Positions 1 through 12,144 are shown, numbered from the stretch's first letter. The stretch: DNA of 64,000 nucleotides from Heterotrichella gracilis (GCA_032358255.1 JAULBX010002224.1:124001-188000), one strand, 5' to 3'. The notes: generated from the sequence alone by a model not told the origin. Program-made: numbers and translations.

Positions 1-206
1 TCCCCCCGATACCTAATGCCAAAGCAACCTCACACTGGTTCCTTAAGGTTTTTGGTCTACACCGGCATTGTGATACACCGCCCACCCCCACAACCCCTCC
101 CTTCACACCCACCTTCCTCCTGTTCCACACGACTATTCATATGGTTCATAGGGTTTTTATCGCCTTCTAAAGGTTTTATAGGGTTTCCTGCCATCATCCC
201 ACCCAC
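1..206 (-). other. Intron of RPOT running off the window edge
   Basis: The donor GTGGGT follows the last visible RPOT exon at 207. The stretch contains a second copy of the exon 3' edge and donor at 107-123, matching 201-217. No further RPOT coding block was recognised here. Confidence 0.6.
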
Positions 207-3200
207 CTTCCTCCTGTATGGCTGCACCACCGGCAGGCCCAGCGGCGTGCTCCACATGACTGCCTGGTCCGCGTGTGCAATGCGGCGCGCGCAGTCCGCC
301 AGCCAGTGCATGATGTGCTTGGCGCTCTGGAACATCTCGTGGAGGCTGGTCAAGGTGACCTGGGGGGTAGGGGAGGGGGTGAGCGGGTGGCGGGTGGGAA
401 TGGGCGGGGGTTGCAAGGAGTGGGTGAGGTGGTTATTGGGTATGACTTGCGGGGGGAGGTAGATGGTAGCGCGGTGGAGATGAGGGGTACAGCTGGCATG
501 AGGGTTGTAGATTAGGGTTTTTAGTTCCAACTGCCTCACAGCACCATGTGCAGTACTGCAACATGCCATCCTCCCTCCCCTCCTCAACTAACCCTCCGGC
601 CCCCTCCTTCACCTTCTTCACCAGCCCGAGCATCACAGCACAACACCAATCCACCCAATCAACCCCCACCCCCACTCACCCTGGCACCGTAGCACGATGT
701 CCGGTACAGTGAGATGTCGTCCTCCCACCCGCGCTCCCTCAGCCGGTTGCCGATCTGCGTGCGCGCCCCCACAAAGGTGACGCCGTACACCGAGGTCATC
801 ACCGTTTGCTTCACAAGCTTGCGATCCACGTGGGGCAGCAGCAGCTGGGCGTATTGGCTGCCCTTCTCGGCGTCTGCCCTCACGCGCTCCAGCACCTGCA
901 GGGGAGAGGATGGTTGGGGAGCTTTTTAAGGGTTTTAGGGTGGCTGGTAGAGGGGCACAGGAGAAGGTGGGTTGGGATGCAATGCAACTGGTTCACAGCC
1001 TAGTCGGATCGCATGCATTGCCAAAAACCGGAAGCAGCTGCGCATTGCTGCAGATTAAATCACAGCTCTTGCAATCCGGTCCCATCCGTTCCTCTGTATT
1101 TCCACACGCTACAGCGCTGCAAAGTATCCAAACTCATAGGGCATACGCAAAGACCCTACACCTTAGCCACCCACCAGCGCTGCGACCCCATTAAACACCT
1201 CCTGTGGCCCCTCTGCACATAACCCTAAACCCTGACCCTAGCCACCCACCAGCGCTGCAATGCCGTTGTACACGTCCTGCGGCCTCTCGGCCGGCCTCAG
1301 GTTGACTGCCGCCCCCCCCAGCGAGTCCCTGCCCAGCGCCGCATAGTGCTGCAGCCCGTTGCAGGACCCGTCCTGGTGCACCGGCAGGTGGCTCATGAAC
1401 TGCTGGGGGTCGTCGCACTGCAGCAAGGGGATAGAAGAACATCAGTTGGATGATGTGAGGTGATACAATGCATTTAATTCTCTGCAGTTTTGATGCAACA
1501 GCAATACAAATATGGCTTTCGCCCGTGGTACTAGGGTCATCCCTTCCCCAATTTAATTTACAAGTATTTTGACAGTGGTACAAAATACCATTCCAGTTGG
1601 TTACGTTTCCCTTGTACCCTAATCCCTCAAAAGCCTTGTACCCTGATCCTCAAAACCCTACACCCCCCTACCATACCCACCCGGCCCCTCACCTGCAGCG
1701 CGTTGCGCATCTCAATGCAGGCCGCCAGGCACTGCCAGGGCGAGTCCGCCTCCAGCCACCAGGAGTGCTCGGGGCGCGATTCAGAGCCGTTGAGCGGGTC
1801 GTCTGCGCTGGCCAGCACCAGGTGCAAGCGGTCATCCACAAACTGGCGCCGGTCCTCGAAGGACAGCTTGTCAGCGCCGCGACCATAGAGATTGGCCACC
1901 TGCGGTGGGTGGGGTGGGGAATTAGGTGCAGGAAATTAGGTCCATTTTGGTCTAGGTTTTCTCTCGTGTTGTATTGAAACAAACGGTTTGCTACGCCAAG
2001 AGGGAGAAGCTCTGCCAGACGGAATGTCCTTCCCTTCCACTCAAGCAGGCTACTTGTACTACTCCTTTTGTCAAGCCACAAAAGTCACGTTCCAATAATG
2101 GATAGTAAGTGGCACCCACCTGTACTTTGAGCCAGTCCAGCCCCCGAGGCCCCAGCGGCCGTGCCTCTGAGAATTGCAGCAGCCCGCGGCACACGTCCGA
2201 CCCCAGATGGTTCAGGTGCGGGTGCATGGGGTAGGCGCGCCCCCTGAGACAAGGTTAAAAAAGGTCAGCCACTGGGTAATCCACAGGAGAAGACTTCATC
2301 CCATTGCACGCCTGAAAGTATAGGACTGCAGGAGGGATGCAGGAGATTCTGGCCGTATATTATGTAAGTGCAGGAATGGATATGCATCCATACAGGAAGT
2401 CTGCAGAAAATGGAATTCTGCAAAACAATCAGGTACATGTGAAATGCAGGTACATGTGAAATGCAACTACATCCCCTTTGCCTAAAGTCCAGGTTGTGTG
2501 GGAAGTAGAACGCACAAACCCTAAACCCTTGCCTGAAGTCCAGGTTGTGTGGGAAGTAGAACGCCTCCTCGTCTCGGTAGTCCCGCGCCACCCTGAGCTT
2601 GTACTCCAGGTCGCACCGCAGGCTGTGCATCTCAGCGTTGATCTTCTTGGTCTTCAGGGCAGCCTGCTGGCGCAGACGCTCCTCCGTGGGGCTCTCGCCC
2701 TTGAGCTGCAGAGGGGAATTGAACATTAGAAGAGGGCAAAAATGATCGCAAACACACAGTAATTTGTTCTTGCTTATTCACATACAAATATACGATAATG
2801 TCGATATTTACTTTGGGTTCAGCCCAGCCTGCTGCCGCAGGCGCTCCCCGGTGGGCCTCTCGCCCTTGAGCTACACAGCCGTGCACAGTACAAGACGAAT
2901 TTATGCATTCACCTTCCAACCCCCCACCCGCCCCTGCCACCTACCGACACAGTGAACAGCTTGCTCCCCTGGTGGTACCCCGTCCTGAACCGGGGCTTGG
3001 CGGGGCGAGGCATGGGCATGTTGGCCACTGGGGGGAGGTCGGCTATGTCTCCCCCCCTGCGCCAGGCCTCCTCCACCACATCCAGCAACCCGCCGTTGAT
3101 CTGCCACCCTGTTTCGCCTAGCGCGTTCAGGGCGTGGAACACCTGTGGTGATGGGGATGGGGATGGCGATGGTGGTGATGGGGATGAGGATGCAAAGGGA

Positions 3201-6200
3201 GGTGGTGCTGTAAGCGCATTAATCCTGACTGATGCACTGTCACTGTCGCAAGCCAGCCATCTTCCCAAGTTGCACCCGGTGTGGTTTGTGCTATCAGATT
3301 ATACAGCTTTTTATGTGCCAAGCTACCTATTCCACAGCTCCATGCCCAATGCCCAAACCATGTCAACCCCCCTCCGCGGCCCCCCACCCTCCATCCGCCG
3401 CCAGCTTTCGTTCCCATCCCACATACCCCTCCCCTGCCCCCACCCACAACCCCCCCCCGTTCCCTGCCCCCCACGGGGCACCTTCCCCATGCTCCTCTAC
3501 CACCACTAATCCCACCCCCCCCCTTCCACAGCCCCCACCCCCCTCCCCCCACCACAACCCCTAAACCACCACGTACCTTGCCCATCCTGTGCTCCTCCGA
3601 CGCCAGCTTGAGCTCCCGATGCTGCAGCTGCGTCCCCCGCATGCGCATGACTGTGGTCCTCAGCGTGAGGTAGCCGCCCTCCTCGGGGCCGCGCCAGGGG
3701 AAGGGGGGCACCAGCATGGGCATGTAGCGGGGCATGAAGGTCTCGCGGGCCTGCGGGGGGTGGAGGTGTAACAAGGGGTGTATGAAGGTGTCGCGGGCCT
3801 GGGGGGTGTAAAAGGGGGCCATGGGGGTCTCAAACATGTGCAGGGAGTTGAGGGACCAAAGAGGGCAGGCATCAGCATGACAGCCCTTTCACCACAGAGT
3901 GCGCCTCGACCTGCCTAAGCACTTGCTCGCAGCATGTCATGATTCACTGTTTGCTAAAAATTCAAGATTTGAGGTTCACAGCAAGCGCCCCCTCTCATCT
4001 CAGGTTAGGATTTAGGGTTTCACAGCAAGCGCCCGCTCATCGTCTCAGGTTAGAGTTTAGGGTTTTCACAGCAACGTCCCCGCTCACCTCAGACTGCGCC
4101 TCTATCTGCTTGAGCACCTGCTCGTGGCAAAACAGGGTTCCAAAGCGCTTCCAGAAACCCTTGGTGATGGGCTCATACCCTAGCTGGATGTCGTGGTGGA
4201 AGGCGGGCACCACGCGCCTGCCCCGAGGGGTGTCCACCTCGATGGTGGCGGTCTTGATCAGCAGGCTCACAAGCACAGTGCCAACCTGCGGGTTAGGGTT
4301 TAGGGTTAAGGGTTTAGGGTTTCAGTGGCGGCCTTGATCAGCAGGCTCACAAGCACGGTGCCAACGTGCGGGCGGCGGGTGGGTGATGGGTGGGTGGGGG
4401 GTTTCTTTTTGGGGGATGGATGGGGAAGGGATGCGATGGGGACAAGGGAAAGTGGGTGGCTGTGGATGCTTTGCATGAATGCGTTGCCAATAATGCCAAA
4501 GGTTTCGACCTGCTACCAGCATTGCCGAGCGTCACACCTGCGTGCATTACTCCACACCAACCTTTCCACTCAACCCCATGCAAACCTGTGCCCCCCCTTA
4601 CCTTAGCCAGCACCATGTTCGACCAGCTGCCCTCATTGTTGAGCGTCTTGCGTGCATGCTTGTTGGTCATGGAGGAAGCCACACCAGGGCGGGACCAGCG
4701 GTTCTGGATGAGGCGCAGCCGCTGCTCAAACTGCGACTTGTCCTGCGGGGAGGCGAGGGGGGTGCGGGTGGGTATGGTGGGTGGGTGGTGGGTGGTGGGC
4801 GTTGGTAACGATGGAAGGAAAACTTGACTGGGAGACGTGCCATGCGTTACACAATTCCCATCTAGCCAGTCATGATACCCTAGGCGTGCGCACGTTTGGT
4901 GCATTAGGGTCCCAGCGCTGCCCGCATGCACACACAAGGGAGCGCCGAGTGGCACCACCGCGGCCAGGCACCCCCCGTCGGGTGAGCATCCATTGCATGC
5001 AAAGCCATGCCATTGCATTGGCATGCGTTCCCGCACACGGCGCCAGCCAAGCACCACAGCACCCTGCCTTGCCCTGCCCAATCCAACCTTTATCCAGTCC
5101 TCGAGCTCCTCCGGGCCCTAAACCCTAAACCCTACACCCCACCTTTATCCAGTCCTCCACCTCCTCCAAAGTGATGTTGTCCCCAAGGTTGCGCCAGCCA
5201 ACACCAAAATGGCCCCTGCCCGGACCCTAAACCCTAAAACCTGAACCCCACCTTTATCCAGTCCTCCAGCTCCTCGGGGGTGATGTTGTCCCCAAAGTCG
5301 CGCAGCTTGTCGGCCACCCGCTGCTTCCTGTCTGGGGACAGCGTCAGTCCCTGCCACGGCGACGCCTCGCCCACCTCCTCCCCCACCTCCTCCAGTGCGC
5401 GGGTCACCAGGCTGCGCCGCTTGTTCTCCTTGCGCACCTCAAGCTTCAGGTGCTCCAGGTTCACCTGGGACTGGGCGGCCTGCGCGGGGAGGCCGTGGTT
5501 GGGAAGTCAGGGCTTTTTTCGAAAGAAAAGATAATCTTTCGAGATAAAAAATGTAAATCGGATATCCTTGTATGCTCCAAGTCACCAGGGACTGGGCGGC
5601 CTGCGGGGGGATGCCGCGATTGGAAAGTAAGGTAATTAAAATTGCAGGTAAATATTTTTTTACCTACAATTTTTAATTACATCTTTTTGTAGTTTACGGG
5701 ATATTTGTTACATACAGGGACACACTTTGTTGGACCGATTGTGACTAGTATGGACCATTACCTTGCCGATGTGCAGCGCCACCTTGGTGAGTCGGATCTG
5801 TCCAGCAAACTCAGTGTCCCCCAGCATCAGCATCCCCAAAGCACCTGCACCGCCAGCCCATGGAAATTAAACAGGGAACGAACCATGCGCCTGGAGTTTC
5901 AGGCAACTGCATTATTCTTCGTGCAACATGATGAGCAATAGACGGCTCGGCACGGTTTGGTGGAATGACCGGCACCTTTACGTAGGCAATATTTCCAATC
6001 CTGGGGGAGGCTACTTTGACAGGTCGCTGTGGTTCTACCGATATTACCCTAGAGGGTTCTAGAGAATTGCAAGCTTCACTACTGAGGGGCCTTACCGCAG
6101 TCTGCACCATGCACTCAACATGCTGTGTGTGGGTTGGGGACTAGGGTTTACGGGTTGGGGTTAGGGTACGCACCGTGCAGCGTCAGCACCGTCAGGTGCT

Positions 6201-7170
6201 CTGGCGACAAAACCCCAAGGTAGGGTCCGTACACCGTCCGGTCAGGCCCGCTCACTCGCGTGAACACCTGCAAGGGGGAAGACAGGCACTAAAATGACGT
6301 GCCCTTGAACGCACAGTGGACAACCATAGCGCCGGGCAGTGCACAGACCATAGTAAACAATGGGTCAATACAACGACCACCTACTGCAAGCACGGTGCAT
6401 TGAAAGAATGCTGTGCGCCCCCGCCACAGCCCAGGCGGGCCAACGGCAACGCTGGGATAGGGGCAGCAGCCCTGATGCCGAGGTGTGGTATGGCAGGCGC
6501 ATATGCATGGATATGCATTTCTGTTTGAACCACTAGGCAGTGCACCCCAGGGATCACGGCTTTCCACCCTACGAGCCCTTGCCCCACCCACCTTGTTTTG
6601 CTCCTCGGCTATGGCAGCCACCAGGGGCCCATACCACCTGTGCAGCAGGGGCCGGGTGGTCTGCAGGGCAGCCACATCCTTCCGGGACTCGGACGACCGC
6701 CACGTCTTCTGGTAGCGCTCCACCGCATAGTCCAGCGCGCGCGTCTCCTTCATGATCTGGCGGTACCACAGCTCCTTCATCTTGTGGACCTGGGGGTCTT
6801 CAGAGACCGTGGCCTCCCGGTGCAGCTGCTCGTACACGCCCAGGGCCGCTGCCGAGTACTGCACGTCGTCGTACAGGTTGGCGAGGGGTTGCGCGCCCCG
6901 GGACTTGCTGCGGTCCTCCATAACCCGCAGCAGTTGCACCAGTTGGAAGTAGGCCTGCTTCTGGGGCTCCTGCTGCTGCAGCTTGAGGTGGCCATGGTGG
7001 TGGGGGTAGTCGGGCTCTGGAGCGAGCGCTGCCGCCTCGCCTGACAACCACCGAGCGCCGAAGGAGGGCTGGCAGGCCCAGAGCTCGATCCCAAGGGTGG
7101 CGCTGGTGTGCCTTCGTACGGCAGACAAGGGGCCCAAGAGCTGCCTGGCTGCCCGTGCCACTCCTGCCAT
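1..7170 (-). CDS. RPOT: Phage-type (T7-like) organellar DNA-directed RNA polymerase, 3' end off the window
   Basis: This single-subunit RNA polymerase transcribes mitochondrial or plastid DNA. Fourteen exons are visible: 7170-6592, 6267-6174, 5844-5762, 5479-5252, 4742-4602, 4285-4088, 3750-3577, 3142-2945, 2705-2533, 2243-2120, 1899-1693, 1417-1250, 895-680 and 359-207. They encode 912 residues in one frame; plant RPOTs have about 1000. The palm motif [16 protein letters not shown] holds the first catalytic Asp (about residue 749). The O-helix motif [14 protein letters not shown] supplies R814, K818 and Y826, spaced as in T7 R627, K631 and Y639. The block around [14 protein letters not shown] is also conserved. 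The second catalytic Asp (HDS motif) should lie left of base 1. I chose ATG 7170 because it opens an Arg/Ala-rich presequence-like N-terminus; mitochondrial versus plastid targeting is undecided. The intron 2532-2244 has a GC donor, required to restore FRGRAYP. Introns carry exon-edge duplications. Confidence 0.93.
1164..1284. repeat. Exon-edge tandem duplication with telomere-like heptamers (RPOT intron 12)
   Basis: Bases 1164-1209 are a diverged copy of 1239-1284, which spans the exon 12 donor and the last coding bases. The two are 75 bp apart. The joint at about 1220-1238 carries ACCCTAAACCCTGACCCTA. Confidence 0.75.
2480..2564. repeat. Exon-edge tandem duplication (RPOT exon 9 / intron 9)
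   Basis: A 34-bp block at 2480-2513 repeats 2531-2564, the coding end of exon 9 with its GC donor, 51 bp apart. The joint reads ACAAACCCTAAACCCTTG. The outer copy lies inside the intron. Confidence 0.8.
2655..2873. repeat. Exon 9 acceptor-side duplication in RPOT intron 8
   Basis: Bases 2821-2873 copy 2655-2707 (start of exon 9 plus its CAG acceptor) with a few substitutions, 166 bp apart. The copy is intronic in the model. It could in principle be a mutually exclusive alternative exon, since its frame still reads through the duplicated part. Confidence 0.75.
3977..4092. repeat. Triplicated exon 6 donor region with TTTAGGG joints (RPOT)
   Basis: Three consecutive diverged copies begin at 3977, 4021 and 4067, each opening CACAGCAA. 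The third overlaps the true exon 6 donor. The first two end in GGATTTAGGGTTT and GAGTTTAGGGTTTT. Confidence 0.75.
4245..4371. repeat. Exon 6 acceptor-side duplication with heptamer spacer (RPOT)
   Basis: Bases 4325-4371 copy 4245-4291 (start of exon 6 and its acceptor), 80 bp apart. The 33-bp spacer at 4291-4323 is almost purely degenerate TTTAGGG heptamers. Confidence 0.85.
5088..5303. repeat. Triplicated exon 4 3' edge with CCCTAAA joints (RPOT)
   Basis: The end of exon 4 with its donor (5246-5303) is copied at about 5139-5190 and again, shorter, at 5088-5113. CCCTAAACCCTAAA runs occur at both joints, about 5115-5131 and 5223-5238. Only the copy at 5252 keeps the family reading frame into conserved sequence. 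Confidence 0.85.
5577..5611. repeat. Copy of exon 4 5' edge in RPOT intron 3
   Basis: The block containing ACTGGGCGGCCTGCGGGG repeats 5457-5487, the first codons and CAG acceptor of exon 4, about 120 bp upstream in the sense of the gene. Confidence 0.7.
5632..5680. repeat. AT-rich fold-back in RPOT intron 3
   Basis: The left arm 5632-5652 and right arm 5659-5680 pair over about 21 bp with one mismatch and one bulge, separated by a 6-base T-rich loop. It lies next to the duplicated exon 4 edge. It is MITE-like in shape, but too short to assign to a family. Confidence 0.7.
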
Positions 7171-7848
7171 GGCGGGGATCAACACGCGGGAAACATACTG
7201 GCGACACCAGGCCCCTCAGGTGCTGCCTGTGCTGCGCTGCGCGGGGTGCTGCCAGGCGTGGCGCATGCGGTGGCGGGTGTGTGGGTGGTGCGAGGGGCGG
7301 TGAGGGGTGGAGGAGCCGACCGGGTGGCGGTGTGGTGGCGAGCCGTGTGGTTCAGTAACCTGGGCTGTGCCGCCACTGCAAGTGGCGGTTCCTTATCGTA
7401 GCCCGCTGTGTGATATTGCTGGGGTTTAAGCAGTTGTATAGTTCAAGGGTGCAGGGACTGCTACTGAGTGTGAAATGTATATATGCATGCACTGTGGTGG
7501 CTGCGCTTGGAACAGGGATGTGACACAGAAGCGTGCAACAAAGCAGCCCTTTGCGAAGTTACATGGAACGGAGGGCGAGGAGCAGCTTGAAGCAAAGTAT
7601 GCAGAGCTGGAAAGCTTCGTGACTTAACATTCGGCTTTGTTTTTGGCGCTAGCCTCCAGGCCCGCCGCTAGGCGGACATACCGCCGACGGCGCGCCGCCG
7701 TGCAACCATGTCCTGGCCAAAATTTTCTCAGGAAAAAGACACAACCCAGCCAAACATATTCTGTCGTTGCGACGCTTTGCAACAACCTGCTGCAGACCCA
7801 TCTACGCCTTCTTCCACAACCCCTGACCCCACACGGCATGTGACCACC
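7171..7848. promoter_or_regulatory. Divergent promoter region of RPOT and DPH2
   Basis: This spacer of about 680 bp separates two start codons facing outward, so it should hold both promoters and 5' UTRs. I see no clear TATA box at a credible distance. An ATG at 7708 is in frame with DPH2 and could extend it by 47 residues. Confidence 0.5.
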
Positions 7849-10800
7849 ATGGCCACAGACTTCGACACGCTGTGGGACGTACCCGGCACCGTACACTTCG
7901 TGGCTTCCAACCAGTTTACTCGAGTGACACTGCAGTTCCCTGATGAGCTGCTGGGGTCGTGCGCAGAAGTCGCACAAAAGCTGCAGGCAGCTTTAGAAAA
8001 GCAAAACGCCAAGGCAAAGGTGGGTGGATGCATGCATGCATATGCATATGCTTTCGTGAGCGCTTTCAGTGCTAAACCACTTTACAAGAACATCGGTTGG
8101 TTAGTATGAGCTTCCAAAACCCCATTACTATGCAGCTGCTGCCGTACCCTCTACATGAAATTCCCGTTGCCAATATGCATGCATGCATGCAAATCTGGTT
8201 GAAAGGTTGCACCTGATGAACCACATACTGCGTGGTGCAGGTATATGTATTGGCAGACACCACCCACAACCCGCTGGCGGTGGACGAGGTGGCTGCGCGC
8301 CACGTCAACGCCGACTGCGTGGTGCGCAAAACCCTCACAAAAACCCTAGCGAGGTTCTTGGCTATGAGTGAGCAGGCACAAAACCCCCCTCCACACCATC
8401 CGCAAACAGACAGGAAAAACCAACTATGCATAGCGGCTATGGATAGCCAGCATCCACACATATACACAAACGACTTCTATACACTCCTTGCCTGGAGTTG
8501 CCCTATATAGCCTCTACAGTCCCCTCCCACTCACCGTCTGCACAACCCCCCTCTTATCCCCAGGTGCACTATGGGCGCGCCTCCATGACCGCCACCACCA
8601 GCACCCCCGCCTACTTCATATTCGGCCAGGACCCCTTGGACCTGGCCACAGGCAGTGCGGGACTGGCAGAGTGCCGCCAGCTGGCGTCGCGCCAGGGCTC
8701 CGCAGCGGTGGTGGTGCTGGTGGACCAGCCGTTGCTGCATGCGCTGCATGGGCTGGAGGCACGGGTAGCTGAGGGGGCAGAGGAGGTGAGGTAGCGGATA
8801 CTGTGTAGGGAAGGGAAGGCGGGGAGGGGTGGGCGGTGGGCACTGGCTAGGACAATAGCGCGGTAAAAAGGAAATGGTGACAATTTCGAAAAACTTGGGT
8901 GACATCGTGGGCAACTCCCAGGCTGTTGTTCCATGCTTTCCATGTCATCCAGGTGTATGCCCTACAGCATGCATGCCCTGCAGCTGCATGCATGCAAGGG
9001 TGTTTGTATGCCCTAACGACACGATGATTTATACCCCAATCCACACTCGCAGGGCGATGTGCTCCCTCCCCTTGTGTTTGCACATGTGCCTTCCCGAGTG
9101 ATGCTCCCAGAGGCGCCACATGGCGCTGCCAGGCACTGCGGAACACCCACTTGCTGCCAAGGCGCCTCCAGCGCCTGCAGCCAAACAACAGCAGCACCAG
9201 CCACACAAACCGAGCCTGGAACCACCCAGGGACATGCAGCCCAGCCAACAGAGGCGGGGGCCAAATCCACCTCAACCACATCTCCTGAAACACCCTCAGT
9301 AGGGTCTGGCCAGTGCACCACCTGCGGCAAAACTCTTGCCGGGGATCCTTTCCCCATACAGCCACAACCCACCACTTCGGACCAAACCACGCAAACGCGC
9401 CATGCGGCACAACCACCAGAAGCGGGAGGGGAAACCTCCTCGGCCACCAACGCGCACCCCAGCCACCCACAGCACGCCACGTCAGCAGCGGGGTATCGGT
9501 GGGAGCTGCCAAGTGGCGTCTCCCCACAGCAATGCAGCTACGTGTGGTTGGGGCCCGAAGAGGTCCCTGCCCTGCAGCTGCTGCAAATGACTCGAGCCAG
9601 CAGGCATTGGATGGTAGTGGACCCTGGTGTGGGGGGGGTGCGGGAGGGGGTGGCAAGGGGGGTGCAGGCCGCGCTCAAGCGGCGGTACTACCTGGTGGAG
9701 AAAGCAAGGAACGCAAACATAGTGGGTAAGCATGTGGCCTGGACCTTGGCTTTGAACAGTCACAAGCATGTTGTTATATTGCAAGCTTTTTAAAAGGTGC
9801 CATGCAAGAAACCTTGGATAATGTCAGGAGAAGTTAGCAGACCATGCATGTGATTAGATACCCTCCTGGATTACATGGCCACGACCCTACTGCAGAAGCA
9901 ATAAATTGGCTAATTTGGCACCCCAGTACATGCACACACTCCCTTAGCCAAACATCTATGCTTATTCAATTTCCTTCCACCCCATTCCTTTATCCCAGGG
10001 ATTCTGTTGAGCACCCTGGGGGCCAAGGGCTTCCGAGAAGCCGCCACAGTGATGCGCAAGCTGGCGCGGGGGGCGGGCAAGCACACCTATACCCTAGCCA
10101 TAGGCAAGCCAAACCCTGCCAAGCTGGGCAACTTCCCGGAGTGCGAGCTGTTTGTCATGATTGCGGATCCCCAGGTGCGTACAGCCGGATCCCTGGCTTT
10201 GAGTTGTGTGCAACAATAAACGCGCATACCTCAGTTGTCATCTGGTTTGCAACGCAGGCCAAACAGACGCATGTACATTTTGACCTTGACGGCCCCCAAT
10301 TCCCTGTGGTTGCAGGGCGTCATCCTTGACAGCAAGGAGTATATTGCCCCTATCATCACCCCCTGGGAGGCATATCTGGCGTTCACGGGGAGGGAATGGG
10401 ACCCTGAGGCTTACCGCCTGGACTTTGACATGCTGCTGGTGAGTGGGTTGCCTACCATCAAGAATTTGGGGAGGGAGCCAAGGCCTGTGATAACAATGTG
10501 TGTTAAGCCCTGGTCCTACCATGTCGCAACTTTCCAATATCACCAGTGTGGTGCACAGCCTGCTCATGGAACATGAATGACATTCCAATCCCTTGCTGAA
10601 AGTGCATGTACCACCTGGCATTGCTAATCTGGTAGCGACAGGTGGATGGGCATTTTTGCCTGATGCCTGGCACCTTCCGCCCATGTTGCGCTTGATTCCC
10701 TCCCCTCTGATGTTGCTCCAGGACGGATCAGTCCCCCTCACACCTGCGCCTCGTGGGGATGAGCCTCGCTTCTCGCTGCTGGACGGCAGCTACCACGAGG

Positions 10801-11339
10801 ACCTCCCCTCCTCATCACCTGCTACTGCTGCCCCCTTGTCGGGCGGCAGTGACGTGGGTGCCCTGGTGACGCGTGTGGACCACAGCCTGTCTCTGGTCCA
10901 AGGTGAGCCCCGCGCAATGGTGTGCATGGCAAGGGAAAAGTGTACCCTGGTACGAACATTGCTGCATGCCACATGGTAGCTACCAATGTACCACTGGAGT
11001 TGGACTTGCTATTCATTTGTCTACATGTGGCGCTGCTAAGCCTGGGAATTCAAAAAGCTGCATGTCTACAGCCCTCGCTACACCCCTTGCGGAGCGGCTA
11101 CAGCGCAATGAAACCCTTAAGCCTGTACCGCGAACCCTAAACATGATCCCCTTGCCACAGGCCCGCTCAGCCACTTGGTGGAGGCCCGCACCGCGGCGGA
11201 ATTCCATGTGCACAAGCGCTCGTGGAAGGGCCTGGCTGTGCCGGCCACAGGCGCCCCAGTGATTGAGCCGGGCGTGGTGGAGCAGGGGCGCACGGGCAGG
11301 GCGGCGGGGTATACGGACGAACCCTCAATGGGGCAATAA
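7849..11339 (+). CDS. DPH2: Diphthamide biosynthesis protein 2 (DPH2 family)
   Basis: DPH2 partners DPH1 in the first step of diphthamide formation on eEF2, transfer of the SAM aminocarboxypropyl group to a histidine. Exons are 7849-8019, 8241-8321, 8564-8785, 9053-9725, 9999-10174, 10316-10438, 10722-10902 and 11161-11339, giving 601 residues. Family blocks visible in order are RVTLQFPDELL, ADTTHNPLAVDEVAARHVNA, VVHYGRAS, YYLVEKARNANIVG, YTLAIGKPNPAKLGNFPECE and LDSKEYIAPIITPWEAYLAF. The start is ATG 7849 in a strong context (CCACCATGG); ATG 7708 is an alternative. Residues about 194-305 are a Thr/Pro/Gln-rich insert with a CTTC pair. Positions that usually carry cysteines (SCCVDE, RACLS, ACP) read PLAVDE, RASMT and ADP, so an iron-sulfur cluster looks unlikely in this subunit. 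DPH1 itself was considered, but the C-terminal blocks fit DPH2 better. Confidence 0.9.
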
Positions 11340-12144
11340 TTTTTCTGCCAGGCTCAGTGGGCCAATGCACTGCGGCGCAACGTTGCGGCGAGGTTGCAGA
11401 TATGTCCATGTTTACAAAACTTCACATTGAATATTAGGTCCTAAGACTTGTGGTCAACCAATGCCTTGTTTCCCGACATTGTACGGGTAAGATATTTGGA
11501 CATTTTGGCACGTCCACCTGATATCACAGCAAAGACTGTCAACCACCTTGTGTTTGTGACCTAAAAAATACATGATTCGAATGTGAATGAGCCCCACAAC
11601 ACGTCCACAGCACCCGCACCAGTAGATATGATGCACCCACGCCCACAATCGGAACCCTTGTGTCGAATTTCTCTAGAACGTCACCTATGAGCGTTCTCTT
11701 GCGCAATTTCTTTCTTTTCCTACACGCATCCTGCACGCATGGAAACCCATAAAAGCACTGCGCTCTGTGCCCTACACCTACGAAACCCCCCTGAAAGCCC
11801 TGCACAAACATGCCCTACACACACAAAACCCCCCCAATAGTAAATGCCCTGCACAAACATGCCCCACAAAGAAAAAAAGGTAAAGCCCTACGCGAGACGC
11901 GTAATTTTGGGGACGAACCCGAGGAGGCATCAGCCGCAAAGCTGTGCACCCTTTAGCTAAGCAACCCATCCAGAAAGTGACCCTACGTCATTCCCAGGTG
12001 AGCAGTCGAGCGGGTAATCCCCCCGACTATCCCTGAAGGGCCAATTAAATGGCCTTGGTGCTCGTGAACTCGCGCTACGAAGCCCACACAAGACAAAGAA
12101 CCCCCCTAAAAGCCCTGCACAAGCATGCCCCCCACATGCCCAAC
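11340..12144. other. Convergent spacer with dispersed copies of the eIF2B-delta 3' end
   Basis: This lies between two tail-to-tail genes. It holds copies of the last 22-25 coding bases of eIF2B-delta (12145-12167) at 12105-12131, 11791-11814 and 11844-11864, with core GCCCTGCACAAACATGCCC. Otherwise I see no gene. Confidence 0.6.

Noticed and set aside
4347-5081. 244-residue minus open frame
   Set aside because: It includes RPOT exon 5 ([11 protein letters not shown]) but otherwise reads through intron sequence. The true exon is 4742-4602.
1200-5240. True telomere or subtelomere
   Set aside because: The TTTAGGG runs are short, degenerate, in both orientations and inside introns of a conserved gene, so they are interstitial.
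7097-7401. Open frames in the RPOT-DPH2 spacer and over the RPOT first exon
   Set aside because: They overlap the RPOT start on the other strand, lack motifs and have no splice continuation.
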